Below are positions 11,775 to 21,793 of a stretch of DNA of 64,000 nucleotides, piece after piece. The notes under the pieces were generated by a model that saw nothing but the letters and a program-made list of their open reading frames with translations, made no database searches and was not told where the DNA came from. This DNA is from Balaenoptera acutorostrata (taxonomy: Eukaryota; Chordata; Mammalia; Artiodactyla; Balaenopteridae), in NCBI RefSeq assembly GCF_949987535.1, contig NC_080075.1, positions 37,756,269 to 37,820,268 on the forward strand, read 5' to 3'. Position 1 is the stretch's first letter. Each line of letters opens with the position of its first letter. A program made the position numbers and the translations under genes.

Positions 11775-12157
11775 TAAAGATCATCCAGTCCTTAGAGGTA
11801 TGCTAAAATTCACCTCTGACACTACCTGGGCCTTGTACCAGTTAAGAAGAGATACTTGTGATAGTTACTGATCTGGTTTATTTTCATTTACACTTTTCTA
11901 AAAAATTATCCATTTTTCTACATCTATAATTCACTACCATAAGTTGTTCACAATACCCTCTTACTTTAAATCTGCTACATCTACAGTAATAATTCTTTTA
12001 ATTCTTTTTATCTTTTTTTTTTTTTTTTTTTGCAGAGGCTTGACAAAGGTTTGTAGGTACCATTGAGCCTGAGCCCTCCCTCTAAATAATGGTCTCTTTT
12101 ATTCCAATTTCATAAATTTATTCTTATCTCTATTATATCTCTGACTCTATGTTCTTT
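11775..12157 (-). mobile_element. Old L1 (L1M), antisense, segment between two insertions
   Basis: AT-rich antisense L1 text continuing from the 3' half at 6,960-9,660. It ends in the left copy of the 17-bp target duplication (12,141-12,157) and resumes after 23,608. A 20-base T run near 12,009-12,031 followed by non-L1-looking sequence may mark a further small insertion. Confidence 0.65.
12141..12157. repeat. Target-site duplication, left copy, of the L1-kinase insertion
   Basis: ctgactctatgttcttt is repeated without mismatch at 23,592-23,608. The reconstructed empty site reads ...ctatgttctttaagttt..., with the inferred nick in a CTTT/AA context, close to the L1 endonuclease consensus TTTT/AA. 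Confidence 0.93.
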
Positions 12158-12179
12158 TTTTTTTTTTTTTTTTTTTTTT
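12158..12179 (-). repeat. Poly(A) tail of the composite insertion (T run on + strand)
   Basis: An uninterrupted T run directly next to the left target-site duplication and about 20 bp beyond the AATAAA signal. It marks the 3' end of the retrotransposed RNA. Confidence 0.9.
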
Positions 12180-12200
12180 GCATCTCTCTGGAGCATCAAG

Positions 12201-12206
12201 TTTATT
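12201..12206 (-). terminator. Polyadenylation signal AATAAA of the kinase transcript
   Basis: tttatt on the + strand is AATAAA on the minus strand, about 20 nt before the start of the poly(A) tail. It gives the kinase a 3' UTR of about 350 nt. Confidence 0.85.
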
Positions 12207-12526
12207 AACTAGAATTGGAAGAACCAAGGAGTTCTTGGAACAAGAACTATCCCCCTCCCCCACCAACACGGAAGACAGAAGAGTAGGGGAGGGGAGACGT
12301 GCCCCAGGAATGACAGTCCAGTCTCTCAAGTTTCACCCAGGTGGGGGTTGAGGGGCAGACCTGCAGCCACGGTGGCCTCGCTTTCGGTCGCCCGGGCTGC
12401 TCCGGACCATCCTCTGAGCTGGCCAGGGTCTTGGATACGATGCTTCTGAAGGCCGTGCAGAGAACACACTCCTCTTCCCCTGCACCGGGCCCCAGGGAGC
12501 GCGGCGGCCTGACCTTCCTGCCTCGG

Positions 12527-13963
12527 TCATCCATGGGGTTCACATGGGCTCACTTTATTATGACGCCTCATGCTGGGCAGCTTGCAACAAAGATGTTTCA
12601 AAATAAAGTTCCAGATTCTCCCAGCCACCCCTTGCTTTTTCTGGCTCTGGCCAGAGAGAGTGGATGAGGACACACTCTCAGGCTGCCCAGCGTGGGAGGA
12701 CCTTCCAGTGTTGGACACACCCAGGGGGCAGCTGCTTCCCTCTGGGGCTCCAATCCTGCTGCTGCTGGAGGTGGATGTCCCAGTGCCACACTGGGGGGCT
12801 GGGCTGGGGGTGGCAGTCCTCGCCTCCAGGCTGGGTGGGGGACAGGCAGACTCACCAGTCTTCTGCCCTGCCTGCTGGTCTTCCTGCAGCTGCACATTTT
12901 TTCTGTGGTAGAGCCACTTGGTTTGCAGGGAGGACACCACAGGGCTTGGAGAAGGCTCAAGTTCACTGCCACAGAGGTCCCCGCAAGAGAAGGGCTTCAG
13001 AGTTATGATGGAGACCTCCACCTTGGGTTTCTTGGAGCTCACACTGCCTGTCCCAGTGTCCTGGATCTGGTCGCAAGTCAAGCCCGGAGTCCTCACCATT
13101 GTCACCTCCAGGTCCTCTTCACAGGGTGGCTGGAGTGGCTCCTTCTGGCCCATGTTGACCCATGGATGCCTCATGAGGTCAGGTAAGGTGCCTCTGTCAC
13201 TGGGGTTGAGGGCAATCATTTTTTGTAACAGATCCCTTATCTTCAAAGACAGATAAGGTGGGATGGGGTATTGCCCTTGTAGGATTTGCTTCCGCAGCTC
13301 CTGGAAGTCTTTTCCCACAAAGGGCTGGGACCCAGTTACCATGGTGTACAGCACTACTCCCAAGCTCCACAGGTCCATCGCAGGGCCGCTGTAGCTCTGC
13401 CCCAGGAAGAGTTCCGGGGCAGCATAAGGGTGTGTGCCACAGATCGTGTCCAGTTGGACAATGTCATCACACTTGTTGCTGAGGCCAAAGTCTGTAAGTT
13501 TGATATTCATGTTGGAATCAAAGAGGAGGCTCAGTGGCTTCAGGTCCCGGTGCACGATGCCCCTCTGGTGGCAGTGTTGCAGGGCAGAGACCAGCTGCTG
13601 GAACGGGCCTCGGGCCTCCGCCTCTGTCATACGGCCATGGATCTTCAAATAGCGGTACATGTCCCCCCCACTGAGGTACTCCATCACCACGAAAAATGTC
13701 TCCTCTGTGTCAATCACCCCCAGCAGTTTTACAATATTGAGGTGATTCAGAGCCTTCAGACTGCACACTTCCCGGAAAAGTGCCTGGACACTTGAGAAGC
13801 TCTGACGCCTTTTCTTTATGACCTTCACAGCCACCTGTGTCCCGGTCAGAATGTGCCGGGCCAACTTCACTTTACCGAAGGTGCCTTCACCAATGGTGCG
13901 GAGGATCTCGAAGTCATCAATATGAGCCTCCTTGCCAGCAGATTTGGCTGTGAGGCCCTGCAT
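12527..13963 (-). CDS. Sperm motility kinase (SMOK)-like serine/threonine kinase, intronless, intact 478-codon ORF
   Basis: A single uninterrupted frame encodes an AMPK/MARK-type kinase domain at residues about 18-270: glycine loop GEGTFGKV (25-32), VAVK lysine 47, alpha-C glutamate 65, HRD 138-140, DFG 158-160, T-loop LDTICGTHPYAAPE with Thr173, and APE 182-184. A degenerate UBA-like stretch follows (about 285-310), then a Ser/Pro/Thr-rich tail. Kinase plus weak UBA in one exon fits the testis-expressed SMOK group, which acts in sperm flagellar signalling; assignment is by resemblance only. The start is clear: an in-frame TAG lies 15 nt upstream and A is at -3. The catalytic-loop asparagine is replaced (HRDLKPLS instead of HRDLKPEN; Ser145), so Mg-ATP handling may be weakened. 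The ORF is intact although the L1 that carried it is broken in several places. Confidence 0.88.
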   Translation of the reverse strand: MQGLTAKSAGKEAHIDDFEILRTIGEGTFGKVKLARHILTGTQVAVKVIKKRRQSFSSVQALFREVCSLKALNHLNIVKLLGVIDTEETFFVVMEYLSGGDMYRYLKIHGRMTEAEARGPFQQLVSALQHCHQRGIVHRDLKPLSLLFDSNMNIKLTDFGLSNKCDDIVQLDTICGTHPYAAPELFLGQSYSGPAMDLWSLGVVLYTMVTGSQPFVGKDFQELRKQILQGQYPIPPYLSLKIRDLLQKMIALNPSDRGTLPDLMRHPWVNMGQKEPLQPPCEEDLEVTMVRTPGLTCDQIQDTGTGSVSSKKPKVEVSIITLKPFSCGDLCGSELEPSPSPVVSSLQTKWLYHRKNVQLQEDQQAGQKTGESACPPPSLEARTATPSPAPQCGTGTSTSSSSRIGAPEGSSCPLGVSNTGRSSHAGQPESVSSSTLSGQSQKKQGVAGRIWNFILKHLCCKLPSMRRHNKVSPCEPHG

Positions 13964-13974
13964 CCTGGTGATCT

Positions 13975-14185
13975 GCTAACTACACTGACTAACAGCACTA
14001 CCTAGCAACGCTAACTACGCTAACTAACAATGCTAACTGTACTAACAGGGCTAAGTATGCTGTCTCTACTAACAACGCTAACTACGCTAACTGTACCAAC
14101 AGCGCTAACTAGTACTAACTACACTAACTATGCTAATCAAGTATTAACTATACCAACAATACTCACTATGCTAACTGTAGAAAGA
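13975..14185 (-). repeat. Degenerate GTTAG-rich tandem repeat just upstream of the kinase start
   Basis: On the minus strand the 210 bp before the start codon consist of spaced GTTAG words with units such as GTTAGCGTA, GTTAGCATT and GTTAGTACA, at roughly 9-bp and 24-bp periods. It ends about 12 bp before the ATG, so it would form the 5' UTR or proximal promoter. The + strand frame through it (14,030-14,266) is a by-product of the repeat. Confidence 0.8.
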
Positions 14186-14430
14186 ACAATGACACAAATA
14201 AAAAAGAGTAGAGAAAAGAGAAACGAAAATCAACAAAATGGCAGAAACAAGGAAAACACAAGCTAACTGTAGGTCCAAGGCCGTCAGGTCACCAAAAGCA
14301 GCTTCCTGGGCTCTAAGGACCAAAAACCTGGGCCCACCTTTCTCTTTCATAGGGCTTTGTGAAGTACATCACAATGGTGCACTCTGAGGTCAGAGCAAGA
14401 AATGGACCCATCACCGCTGGGGATACACCA
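14186..14430. other. Non-repetitive DNA upstream of the kinase (within the transduced block)
   Basis: An A-rich stretch and then ordinary unique sequence. It could hold kinase promoter elements brought along by the transduction, but I see no TATA box or CpG island. Confidence 0.35.
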
Positions 14431-14660
14431 CAGTGGTTTTCTCACTTTTTGAGTTCAAGGCCCCTTTACACTTAGGAAAAAGGATCCCAAAGAAATTTTT
14501 CTTTACGTGTGTTATTAGATATTGGTATTCACTTTGTTATAAATAAAAATCTGCAGGATACTTCAGTGGCCTTTTTATTTCTAGTTTGAAAATGTGTAAT
14601 AATTTTAGAGACCTCATAATGTCTACACTTGAAATGTTCAATTCCTTTTCCTTAAATTCT
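14431..14660 (+). mobile_element. Probable hAT-Charlie non-autonomous element fragment
   Basis: 'cagtggttttctcactttttgagttcaaggcccctttaca' followed by 'ggatcccaaagaa' resembles the 5' end of a mammalian hAT MER element (CAGTGGTTCTCAAAC...). The 3' terminus is not found, and the subfamily is uncertain. Confidence 0.5.
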
Positions 14661-14844
14661 GGTCTCAAAATAATGTTACAACTTAACTGACTTCACGATA
14701 CTATACAAAATGTTCTGTTGCATAAGACATGATACGGTACATTATGAAAGTCTATGAAGCTGAGAGAAGGTTTGCCAGGAAGGTCATTGAGCAGATTTCT
14801 CATCAGGAGCCTCGGAGGCCAGATGGCATGACTCAATGTACTTG

Positions 14845-15195
14845 AAGTGTTGAAGGAAAGAAACCGTCAACCAAGAATCCTATATCTAGCAAAACTTTCC
14901 TTCGAAAATGAGGGAGAAATCAAGACATTCCCAGTTAATCAAGAGTTGAGAGAGTTCTTAACCACCAGACCCGCCTGCCACAGGGAGTTCTTCAGGTTGC
15001 AGTCAAGGACCCTGGACAGTAGCTCAAAGCCTTATGAAGAAATAAAGACCTCTGGTAAAAGTAGACAGACGGGCGACGAGAAAAGCTAGTACTGTTGTAA
15101 CTTTGGTTTGTAGCTCCACTTTTTGTCTTCTATTTGATTTAAGAGACTAATATATAATAAAACACACACATACAAATCAAAAAAAAAAAAAAAAG
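14845..15195 (+). mobile_element. HAL1/old L1 ORF1 3' region with A tail
   Basis: The frame at 14,847-15,089 translates to LKERNRQPRILYLAKLSFEN... and GEIKTFPVNQELREFLTTRP, the diverged C-terminal part of L1 ORF1. It is followed by the 'ggtttgtagctccactttttgtcttct' tail and an A run at 15,179-15,194, which fits HAL1 (an L1 derivative with ORF1 only). The peptide is a relic, not a gene. Confidence 0.7.
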
Positions 15196-15339
15196 ATCAC
15201 CTCTTCACCTAGAAAAGTTACTTCACCCCCACTTTAGCCTAGCTTTGGGAATTCCCATCAACAACATTCTTCTTTCCACTGTAGGAAGCAACGCTGCCAG
15301 AAGCTATGGCAAGCAGAGCCTTTTCTAAAATGCCTTTGA

Positions 15340-15775
15340 TGACTGCAGCAACATGGATGCAACTAGAGATTATTAAGTGAAGTAAGTCAGAAAGAGAAAG
15401 ACAAATACCATGTGATACCACTTACATGTGGAATCTAAAGTATGGCACAAATGAACCTATCTATGAAACAGCAACAGACTCACAGACATAGAGAACAGAC
15501 TTGTGGTTGCCAAAGAGGAGGGGGGTGGGAGAGGGAAGGGCTGGGAGTGTGGCATTAGCAGATGTAAACTATTATATATAGGAGGGATAAACAACAAGGT
15601 CCTACTCTACAGCACAGGGAACTAGAGTCAATATCCTGTGATAAACTGTAATGGAAAAGAATATTAAAAAAGAATGTCTATATGTGTATAACTGAGTCAC
15701 TTTGCCATACAGCAGATTGGCACAAGATTGTAAATCAACTATACGTCAATAAAAACAATAAAATAAAATAAAAAA
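15340..15775 (+). mobile_element. L1 3' end (5'-truncated, intermediate age)
   Basis: It starts near 'gcaacatggatgcaactagagatt' and runs through 'aagtaagtcagaaagagaaagac', the G-rich 3' UTR and 'cagcacagggaactagag', to an A-rich tail at 15,750-15,776. Only the last few ORF2 codons and the 3' UTR are present. It was part of the source locus before the block was mobilised. Confidence 0.9.
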
Positions 15776-15776
15776 T

Positions 15777-16165
15777 GCCTCTGATGATGTACACAGCCCC
15801 TGCTCCTGCTGACTACCTCTCTGCAGCACCCAACACTGTGAAACCCCACCCCCAGCTGAGGTCACTCCAGTCCTGTGTCTCCTTCCTTTGTCCTCTGTCT
15901 CCCACCAGTGTTTCTCTAACAGAAACACAAAGAACTGCTGTGTTTTCACTCAGTCTCACTGTTCACGTTCCCACGCTTGATTTGGGCATCAGACCTGCAA
16001 GAGTTCAAAACTTACTGGGTGGTAGAACTGCCATTTCTCTGCCTGTCTCTCATTATAAAGAACTTCTCTGAAATTCTGAATTCACTTGTCTGGTCATCCA
16101 TTCACCAGCAAGTATCTAGGTACTGGGGTTAAGAGCTAGGAATGAGATACAGTTGTTAGTAAAGA
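15777..16165. other. Unique DNA within the transduced block
   Basis: No gene or repeat is recognised. Confidence 0.4.
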
Positions 16166-16169
16166 AACA

Positions 16170-16540
16170 ACAAACCCCAAATGGAGTCGCTTGTGCTAAG
16201 TCCCACGTCAGCAAACCAAGACTTAATAGCTAACCTAATTGCAGTTTCAGCCTCTCTCAGGAATGGGACCTTTCACCAATAGATCTGGAATTACCTGGTC
16301 AGCACTAGAGGGGTGACCCCCCACCTTCCCCCAAAAGGAAGGTGACCCTGCCTGAAACAATCCACTCTTAGCTAGAAACTTCCCTTTTCTGCCCCCTCCT
16401 GCCTGTAAAGTTCTTGCATTTTTTACAGCTCCGCAGAGCTCCTTTCTACTTGCTCAATGGGATGCTGCCCGATTCATAAATCATTGAATAAAGCCAATTC
16501 GATCTTCAAATTTACTCAGTTAGAATTTTATGTTTTTAAT
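16170..16540 (+). mobile_element. Probable solo LTR of an endogenous retrovirus (family not assigned)
   Basis: The end 'ctccgcagagctcctttctacttgctcaatgggatgctgcccgattcataaatcattgaataaagcc' (in part) contains a polyadenylation signal in an LTR-like R/U5 layout. No internal retroviral sequence is seen. The boundaries are approximate. Confidence 0.5.
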
Positions 16541-17679
16541 ACAGTGATGAGCAAAACAAATAAAAAGAGAGGCATCAAACTCTTCAGAGAGTGTATCCCA
16601 TTATCCCTCACACTCTTGGAAGCCTGGGTCAGCAGAAATGGAGGAGAGCCAGTGACAAGAAAAAGCCTCTTGAAAACCAAATCAGAGGTCCTGAAATACT
16701 ACAGACTTACTTGTACAAGTGGGTGGGAACAAGCAGAGAGTAGCAGTTGTTTATTACTGTACACTGTAATCGAGGGAAATATTTGGAGTTCAAGAATAGA
16801 GATTTAAAGATGAGATGCTAAAATTCATAACAACTTGTCCAAAACAGGCCAGAAAACCTTAAGTTTTCGCCTTGTTTAAAAGAAGTCCTAAGTAAAGGGA
16901 AAACCAAATATTATGAAAAATTTTGGAGACATCTCACACACCAACCTTCCCTTTATTTGAATTACTTCATTATCATTACTTTAGAGTTATGTACACTCAT
17001 AAAAGTTCATTTATTCTGAGTTGAGAAGTCCATTTTATCATCATGTGTATTGTGCTTACATTTTAAAATCAGAAACAACTTCCCCAAGATAAAACTGATT
17101 CTTCATCTCTTTTGGTTTTACTATTCCAAAATAGATTAGGTGACTTGGGGTATTATTTTTACCCTATGTTGATTTGCCTACCTTGTAAAGGAGCAAGGAA
17201 CTTTTCCTTCAACCCTTATTTTCCTAGTGATTTGTTTAAAATGAAAGGTAAATATGTGTTTGTGGGCATATAAGTGTGTGTGTGTACAATCATTTTTATA
17301 TAGAGATTTATTATCTCTCAATTTATTTTGTACAAGAGGTTTGTCTCAGAAAATCAGTGTCTTCTTTTTTTTTCTTTTCACGATTCATATCTTTAATACT
17401 CTCTGAGAGGCAAGTGAAAAGCAACAATGGATTTTTAAAAGGACCATGTCTGACACATGTCTGACAACACTGAGAGTGGGGGAGGAGGGAAGTTAACCAG
17501 CTAGCACAGTGCCTTGCATGTAGTAAGCACTGCAACATTTGTTAAATTGCAATGACTTGAAGTTGAAGATCATGATATATATATATATATTTTTTTAGAT
17601 TTTTAGAAATTTCATGTAATGTCTGAAACATTTATATTAACATATTTCCATACAAATAACCCAATGAAAGTTTAGTATT
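16541..17679. other. Unique DNA at the L1-proximal end of the transduced block
   Basis: AT-rich with a short (TA)n at 17,575-17,590. No gene is recognised. In the transduction model this is the sequence that lay directly downstream of the source L1. Confidence 0.4.
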
Positions 17680-17888
17680 AGTTGTTTTGTTTGTTTTTTT
17701 ATACTGCAGGTTCTTATTAGGCATCAATTTTATACACATCAGTGTATACATGTCAATCCCAATCGCCCAATTCAGCACACCACCATCCCCACCCCACCGC
17801 AGTTTTCCCCCCTTGGTGTCCATATGTCCATTCTCTACATCTGTGTCTCAACTTCTGCCCTGCAAACTGGCTCATCTGTACCATTTTT

Positions 17889-20800
17889 CTAGGTTCCACA
17901 TACATGCATTAATATACGATATTTGTTTTTCTCTTTCTGATTTACTTCACTCTGTATGACAGTCTCTAGATCCATCCACTTCTCAACAAATGACTCAATT
18001 ACGTTCCTTTTTATGGCTGAGTAATATTCCATTTTATATATGTACCACATCTTCTTTATCCATTCGTCTGTTGATGGGCATTTAGGTTGCTTCCATGACC
18101 TGGCTATTGTAAATAGTGCTGCAATGAACATTCGGGTGCATGTGTCTTTTTCAATTACGGTTTTCTCTGGGTATATGCCCAGCAGTGGGATTGCTGGGTC
18201 ATATGGTAATTCTATTTTTAGTTTTTTAAGGAACCTCCATACTGTTCTCCATAGTGGCTGTATCAATTTACATTCCCACCAACAGTGCAAGAGGGTTCCC
18301 TTTTCTGCACACCCTCTCCAGCATTTGTTGTTTGTAGATTTTCTGATGATGCCCATTCTAACAGGAGTCAGGTGATACCTCATTGTAGTTTTGATTTGCA
18401 TTTCTCTAATAATTAGTGATGTTGAGCATCTTTTCATGTGCTTCGTGGCCGTCTGTATGTCTTCTTTGGAGAAATGTCTATTTAGGTCTTCTGCCCATTT
18501 TTGGATTGGGGTGTTTGTTTCTTTAATATTGACCTGAATGAGCTGTTTATATATTTTGGAGATTAATCCTTTGTCCGTTGATTCGTTTGCAAATATTTTC
18601 TCCCATTCTGAGGGCTGTCTTTTCGTCTTGTTTATGGTTTCCTTTGCTGTGCAAAAGCTTTGAAGTTTCATTAGGTCCCATTTGTTTATTTTTGTTTTTA
18701 TTTCCATTACTCTAGGAGGTGGATCAAAAAAGATCTTGCTGTGATTTATGTCAAAGAGTGTTCTTCCTATGTTTTCCTCTAAGAGTTTTATAGTGTCCAG
18801 TCTTATATTTAGGTCTCTAATCCATTTTGAGTTTGTTTTTGTGTATGGTGTTAGGGAGTATTCTAATTTCATTCTTTTACATGTAGCTGTCCAGTTTTCC
18901 CAGCACCACTTATTGAAGAGACTGTCTTTTCTCCATTGTATATCATTGCCTCCTTTGTCATAGATTAGTTGACCATAGGTGCGTGGGTTTACCTCTGGGC
19001 TTTCTATCTTGTTCCATTGATCTATGTTTCTGTTTTGGTGCCAGTACCATATTGTCTTGATTACTGTAGCTTTGTAGTATAGTCTGAAGTCAGGGAGTCT
19101 GATTCCTCCAGCTCCATTTTTTTGCCTCAAGACTGCTTTGGCTATTCGGGGTCTTTTGTGTCTCCACAGAAATTTTAAGATGATTTGTTCTAGCTCCGTA
19201 AAAAATGCCATTGGTAATTTGATAGGGATTGCATTGAATCTGTAGATTGCTTTGGGTAGTATACTCATTTTCACAATGTTGATTCTTACAATCCAAAACA
19301 TGGTATATCTCTGCATCTGTTGGTATCATCTTTAATTTCTTTCATCAGTGTCTTATAGTTTTCTGCATACAGGTCTTTTGTCTCCCTAGGTAGGTTTATT
19401 CCTAGGTATTTTATTCTTTTTGTTGCAATGGTAAATGGGAGTGTTTCCATAATTTCTCTTTCAGATTTTTCATCATTAGTGTATAGGAATGCAAGAGATT
19501 TCTGTGCATTAATTTTGTATTCTGCAACGTTACCATATTCATTAATTAGCTCTAGTAGTTTTCTGGTAGCAGTTTTAGGAGTCTTTATGTATAGTATCAT
19601 GTCATCCGCAAACAGTGACAGTTTTACTTCTTCTTTTCCATTTTGTATTCCTTTTATTTCTTTTTCTTCTCTGATTGCCGTGGCTAGGACTTCCAGAACT
19701 ATGTTGAATAATAGTGGTGAGAGTGGACATCCTTGTCTCGTTCCTGATCTTAGAGGAAATGCTTTCAGTTTTTCACCATTGAGAATGATGTTTGCTGTGG
19801 GTTTGTCATATATGGCCTTTATTATGTTGAGGTAGGTTCCCTCTATGCCCACTTTCTGGAGAGTTTTTATCATAAATGGGTGTTGAATTTTGTCAAAAGC
19901 TTTTTCTGCATCTATTGAGATGATCATATGGTTTTTCTCCTTCAGTTTGTTAATATGGTGTATCACATTGATTGATTTGCATATATTGAAGAATCCTTGC
20001 ATCCCTGGGATAAATCCCACTTGATCGTGGTGTATGATCCTTTTAATGTGCTGTTGGATTCTGTTTGCTAGTATTTTGTTGAGGATTTTTGCATCTATAT
20101 TCATCAGTGATATTGGTCTGTAATTTTCTTTTTTTGTAGTGTCTTTGTCTGGTTTTCGTATCAGGGTGATGGTGGCCTCATAGAATGAGTTTGGGAGTGT
20201 TCCTTCCTCTACAAATTTTTTGGAAGAGTTTGAGAAGGATAGGTGTTAGCTCTTCTCTAAATGTTTGATAGAATTCACCTGTGAAGCCATCTGGTCCTGG
20301 ACTTTTGTTTGTTGGAAGATTTTTTTTTTTTTTTTTTTTTTTTGTTGGAAGATTTTTAATCACAGTTTCAATTTCATTACTTGTGATTGGTCTGTTCATA
20401 TTTTCTGTTTCTTCCTGGTTCAGTCTTGGAAGGTTATACCTTTCTAAGAATTTGTCCATTTCTTCCAGGTTGTCCATTTTATTGGCATAAAGTTGCTTGT
20501 AGTAGTCTCTTAGGATGCTTTGTATTTCTGCGGTGTCTGTTGTAACTTCTTTTTCATTTCTGATTTTATTGATTTGAGTCCTCACCCTCTTTTTCTTGAT
20601 GAGTCTGGCTAATGGCTTATCAATTTTGTTTATCTTCTCAAAGAACCAACTTTTAGTTTTATTGATCTTTGCTATCGTTTTCTTTGTTTCTTTTTCATTT
20701 ATTTCTGATCTGATCTTTATGATTTCTTTCCTTCTGCTAACTTTGGGGATTTTTGTTCTTCTTTCTCTAATTCCTTTAGGTGTAGGGTTAGGTTTTTATG

Positions 20801-21735
20801 TGAGATGTTTCTTGTTTCTTAAGGTAGGATTGTATTGCTATAAACTTCCTTCTTAGAACTGCTTTTGCTGCATCCCATAGGATTTGGGTCTTCGTGTTTT
20901 CATTGTCATTTGTTTATAGGTATTTTTTGATTTCCCCTTTGATTTCTTAAGTGATCTCTTGGTTATTAAGTAGTGTATTGTTTAGCCTCCATGTGCTTGT
21001 ATTTTTTACAGATTTTTTCCTGTAATTGATATCTAGTCTCATAGCATTGTGGTCGGAAAAGATATTTGATACGATTTCAATTTTCTTAAATTTACCAAGG
21101 CTTGATTTGTGACCCAAGATATGATCTCTCCTGGAGAATGTTCCATGCGCACTTGAGAAGAACGTGTAATCTGCTGTTTTTGGATGGAATGTCCTATATA
21201 TATCAATTAAATCTATCTGGTCTATTGTGTCATTTAAAGCTTCTGTTTCCTTATTTATTTTCATTTTAGATGATCTGTCCATTGGTGTAAGTGAGGTGTT
21301 AAAGTCCCCCACTATGACTGTGTTACTGTCAATTTCCTCTTTTATAGCTGTTAGCAGTTGCCTTATGTATTGAGGTGCTCCTATGTTGGGTGCATATATA
21401 TTTATAATTGTTATATCTTCTTCTTGGATTGATCCCTTGATCATTATGTAGTGTCCTTCCTTGTCTCTTGTAACATTCTTTATTTTAAAGTCTATTTTAT
21501 CTGATATGAGTATTGCTACTCCAGCTTTCTTTTGATTTCCATTTGCATGGAATATCTTTTTCCATCCCCTCACTTTCAGTCTGTATGTGTCCCTAGGTCT
21601 AAAGTGGGTCTCTTGTAGACAGCATATATATGGGTTTTGTTTTTGTATCCATTCAGCCAGTCTATGTCTTTTGGTTGGGGCATTTAATCCATTCACGTTT
21701 AAGGTAATTATCGATATGTATGTTCCTATGACCAT
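17889..21735 (-). pseudogene. L1 ORF2 (endonuclease-RT), disabled
   Basis: Minus-strand order: an endonuclease domain from 21,735 (MVIGTYISIITLNVNGLNAP) with CLQETHF and GDFNTSLTPMDR, ending at a TAA at 20,949-20,947 with another stop soon after. Next is a linker segment with [11 protein letters not shown] (20,585-20,178), then the RT core 20,104-19,286 with [13 protein letters not shown] and the catalytic FADD (codons at 19,612-19,601), and the C-terminal part 19,316-17,889 with its CX3CX7HX4C segment. The pieces lie in different frames, so there are at least two stops and three frameshifts. An in-frame 33-bp poly(A) insertion lies at 20,311-20,343. The protein is inactive today. It was presumably intact when the element jumped. 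Confidence 0.92.
20311..20357 (-). repeat. Poly(A)-only insertion with duplicated flank inside ORF2
   Basis: gttggaagattttt occurs at 20,311 and again at 20,344, separated by a 24-base T run (20,320-20,343). In the ORF2 sense this inserts lysine codons and a second NLPT between NLPT and NKSPGPDG, without shifting the frame. Confidence 0.85.
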
Positions 21736-21793
21736 TTTCTTAATTGTTTTGGGTTTGTTTTTGTAGGTCCTTTTCTTCTCTTGTGTTTCCCAC

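Noticed and set aside
12009..12060. T run followed by gcagaggcttgac, possibly another small retrocopy.
   Set aside because: No flanking duplication and no parent sequence recognised; it may be an expanded T run in the old L1.
12341..13795. Several + strand open frames up to 169 codons opposite the kinase.
   Set aside because: They are shadows of the GC-rich kinase gene on the other strand.
14030..14266. A 78-codon + strand frame rich in Leu-Thr.
   Set aside because: It is the translation of the GTTAG-type tandem repeat and not a gene.
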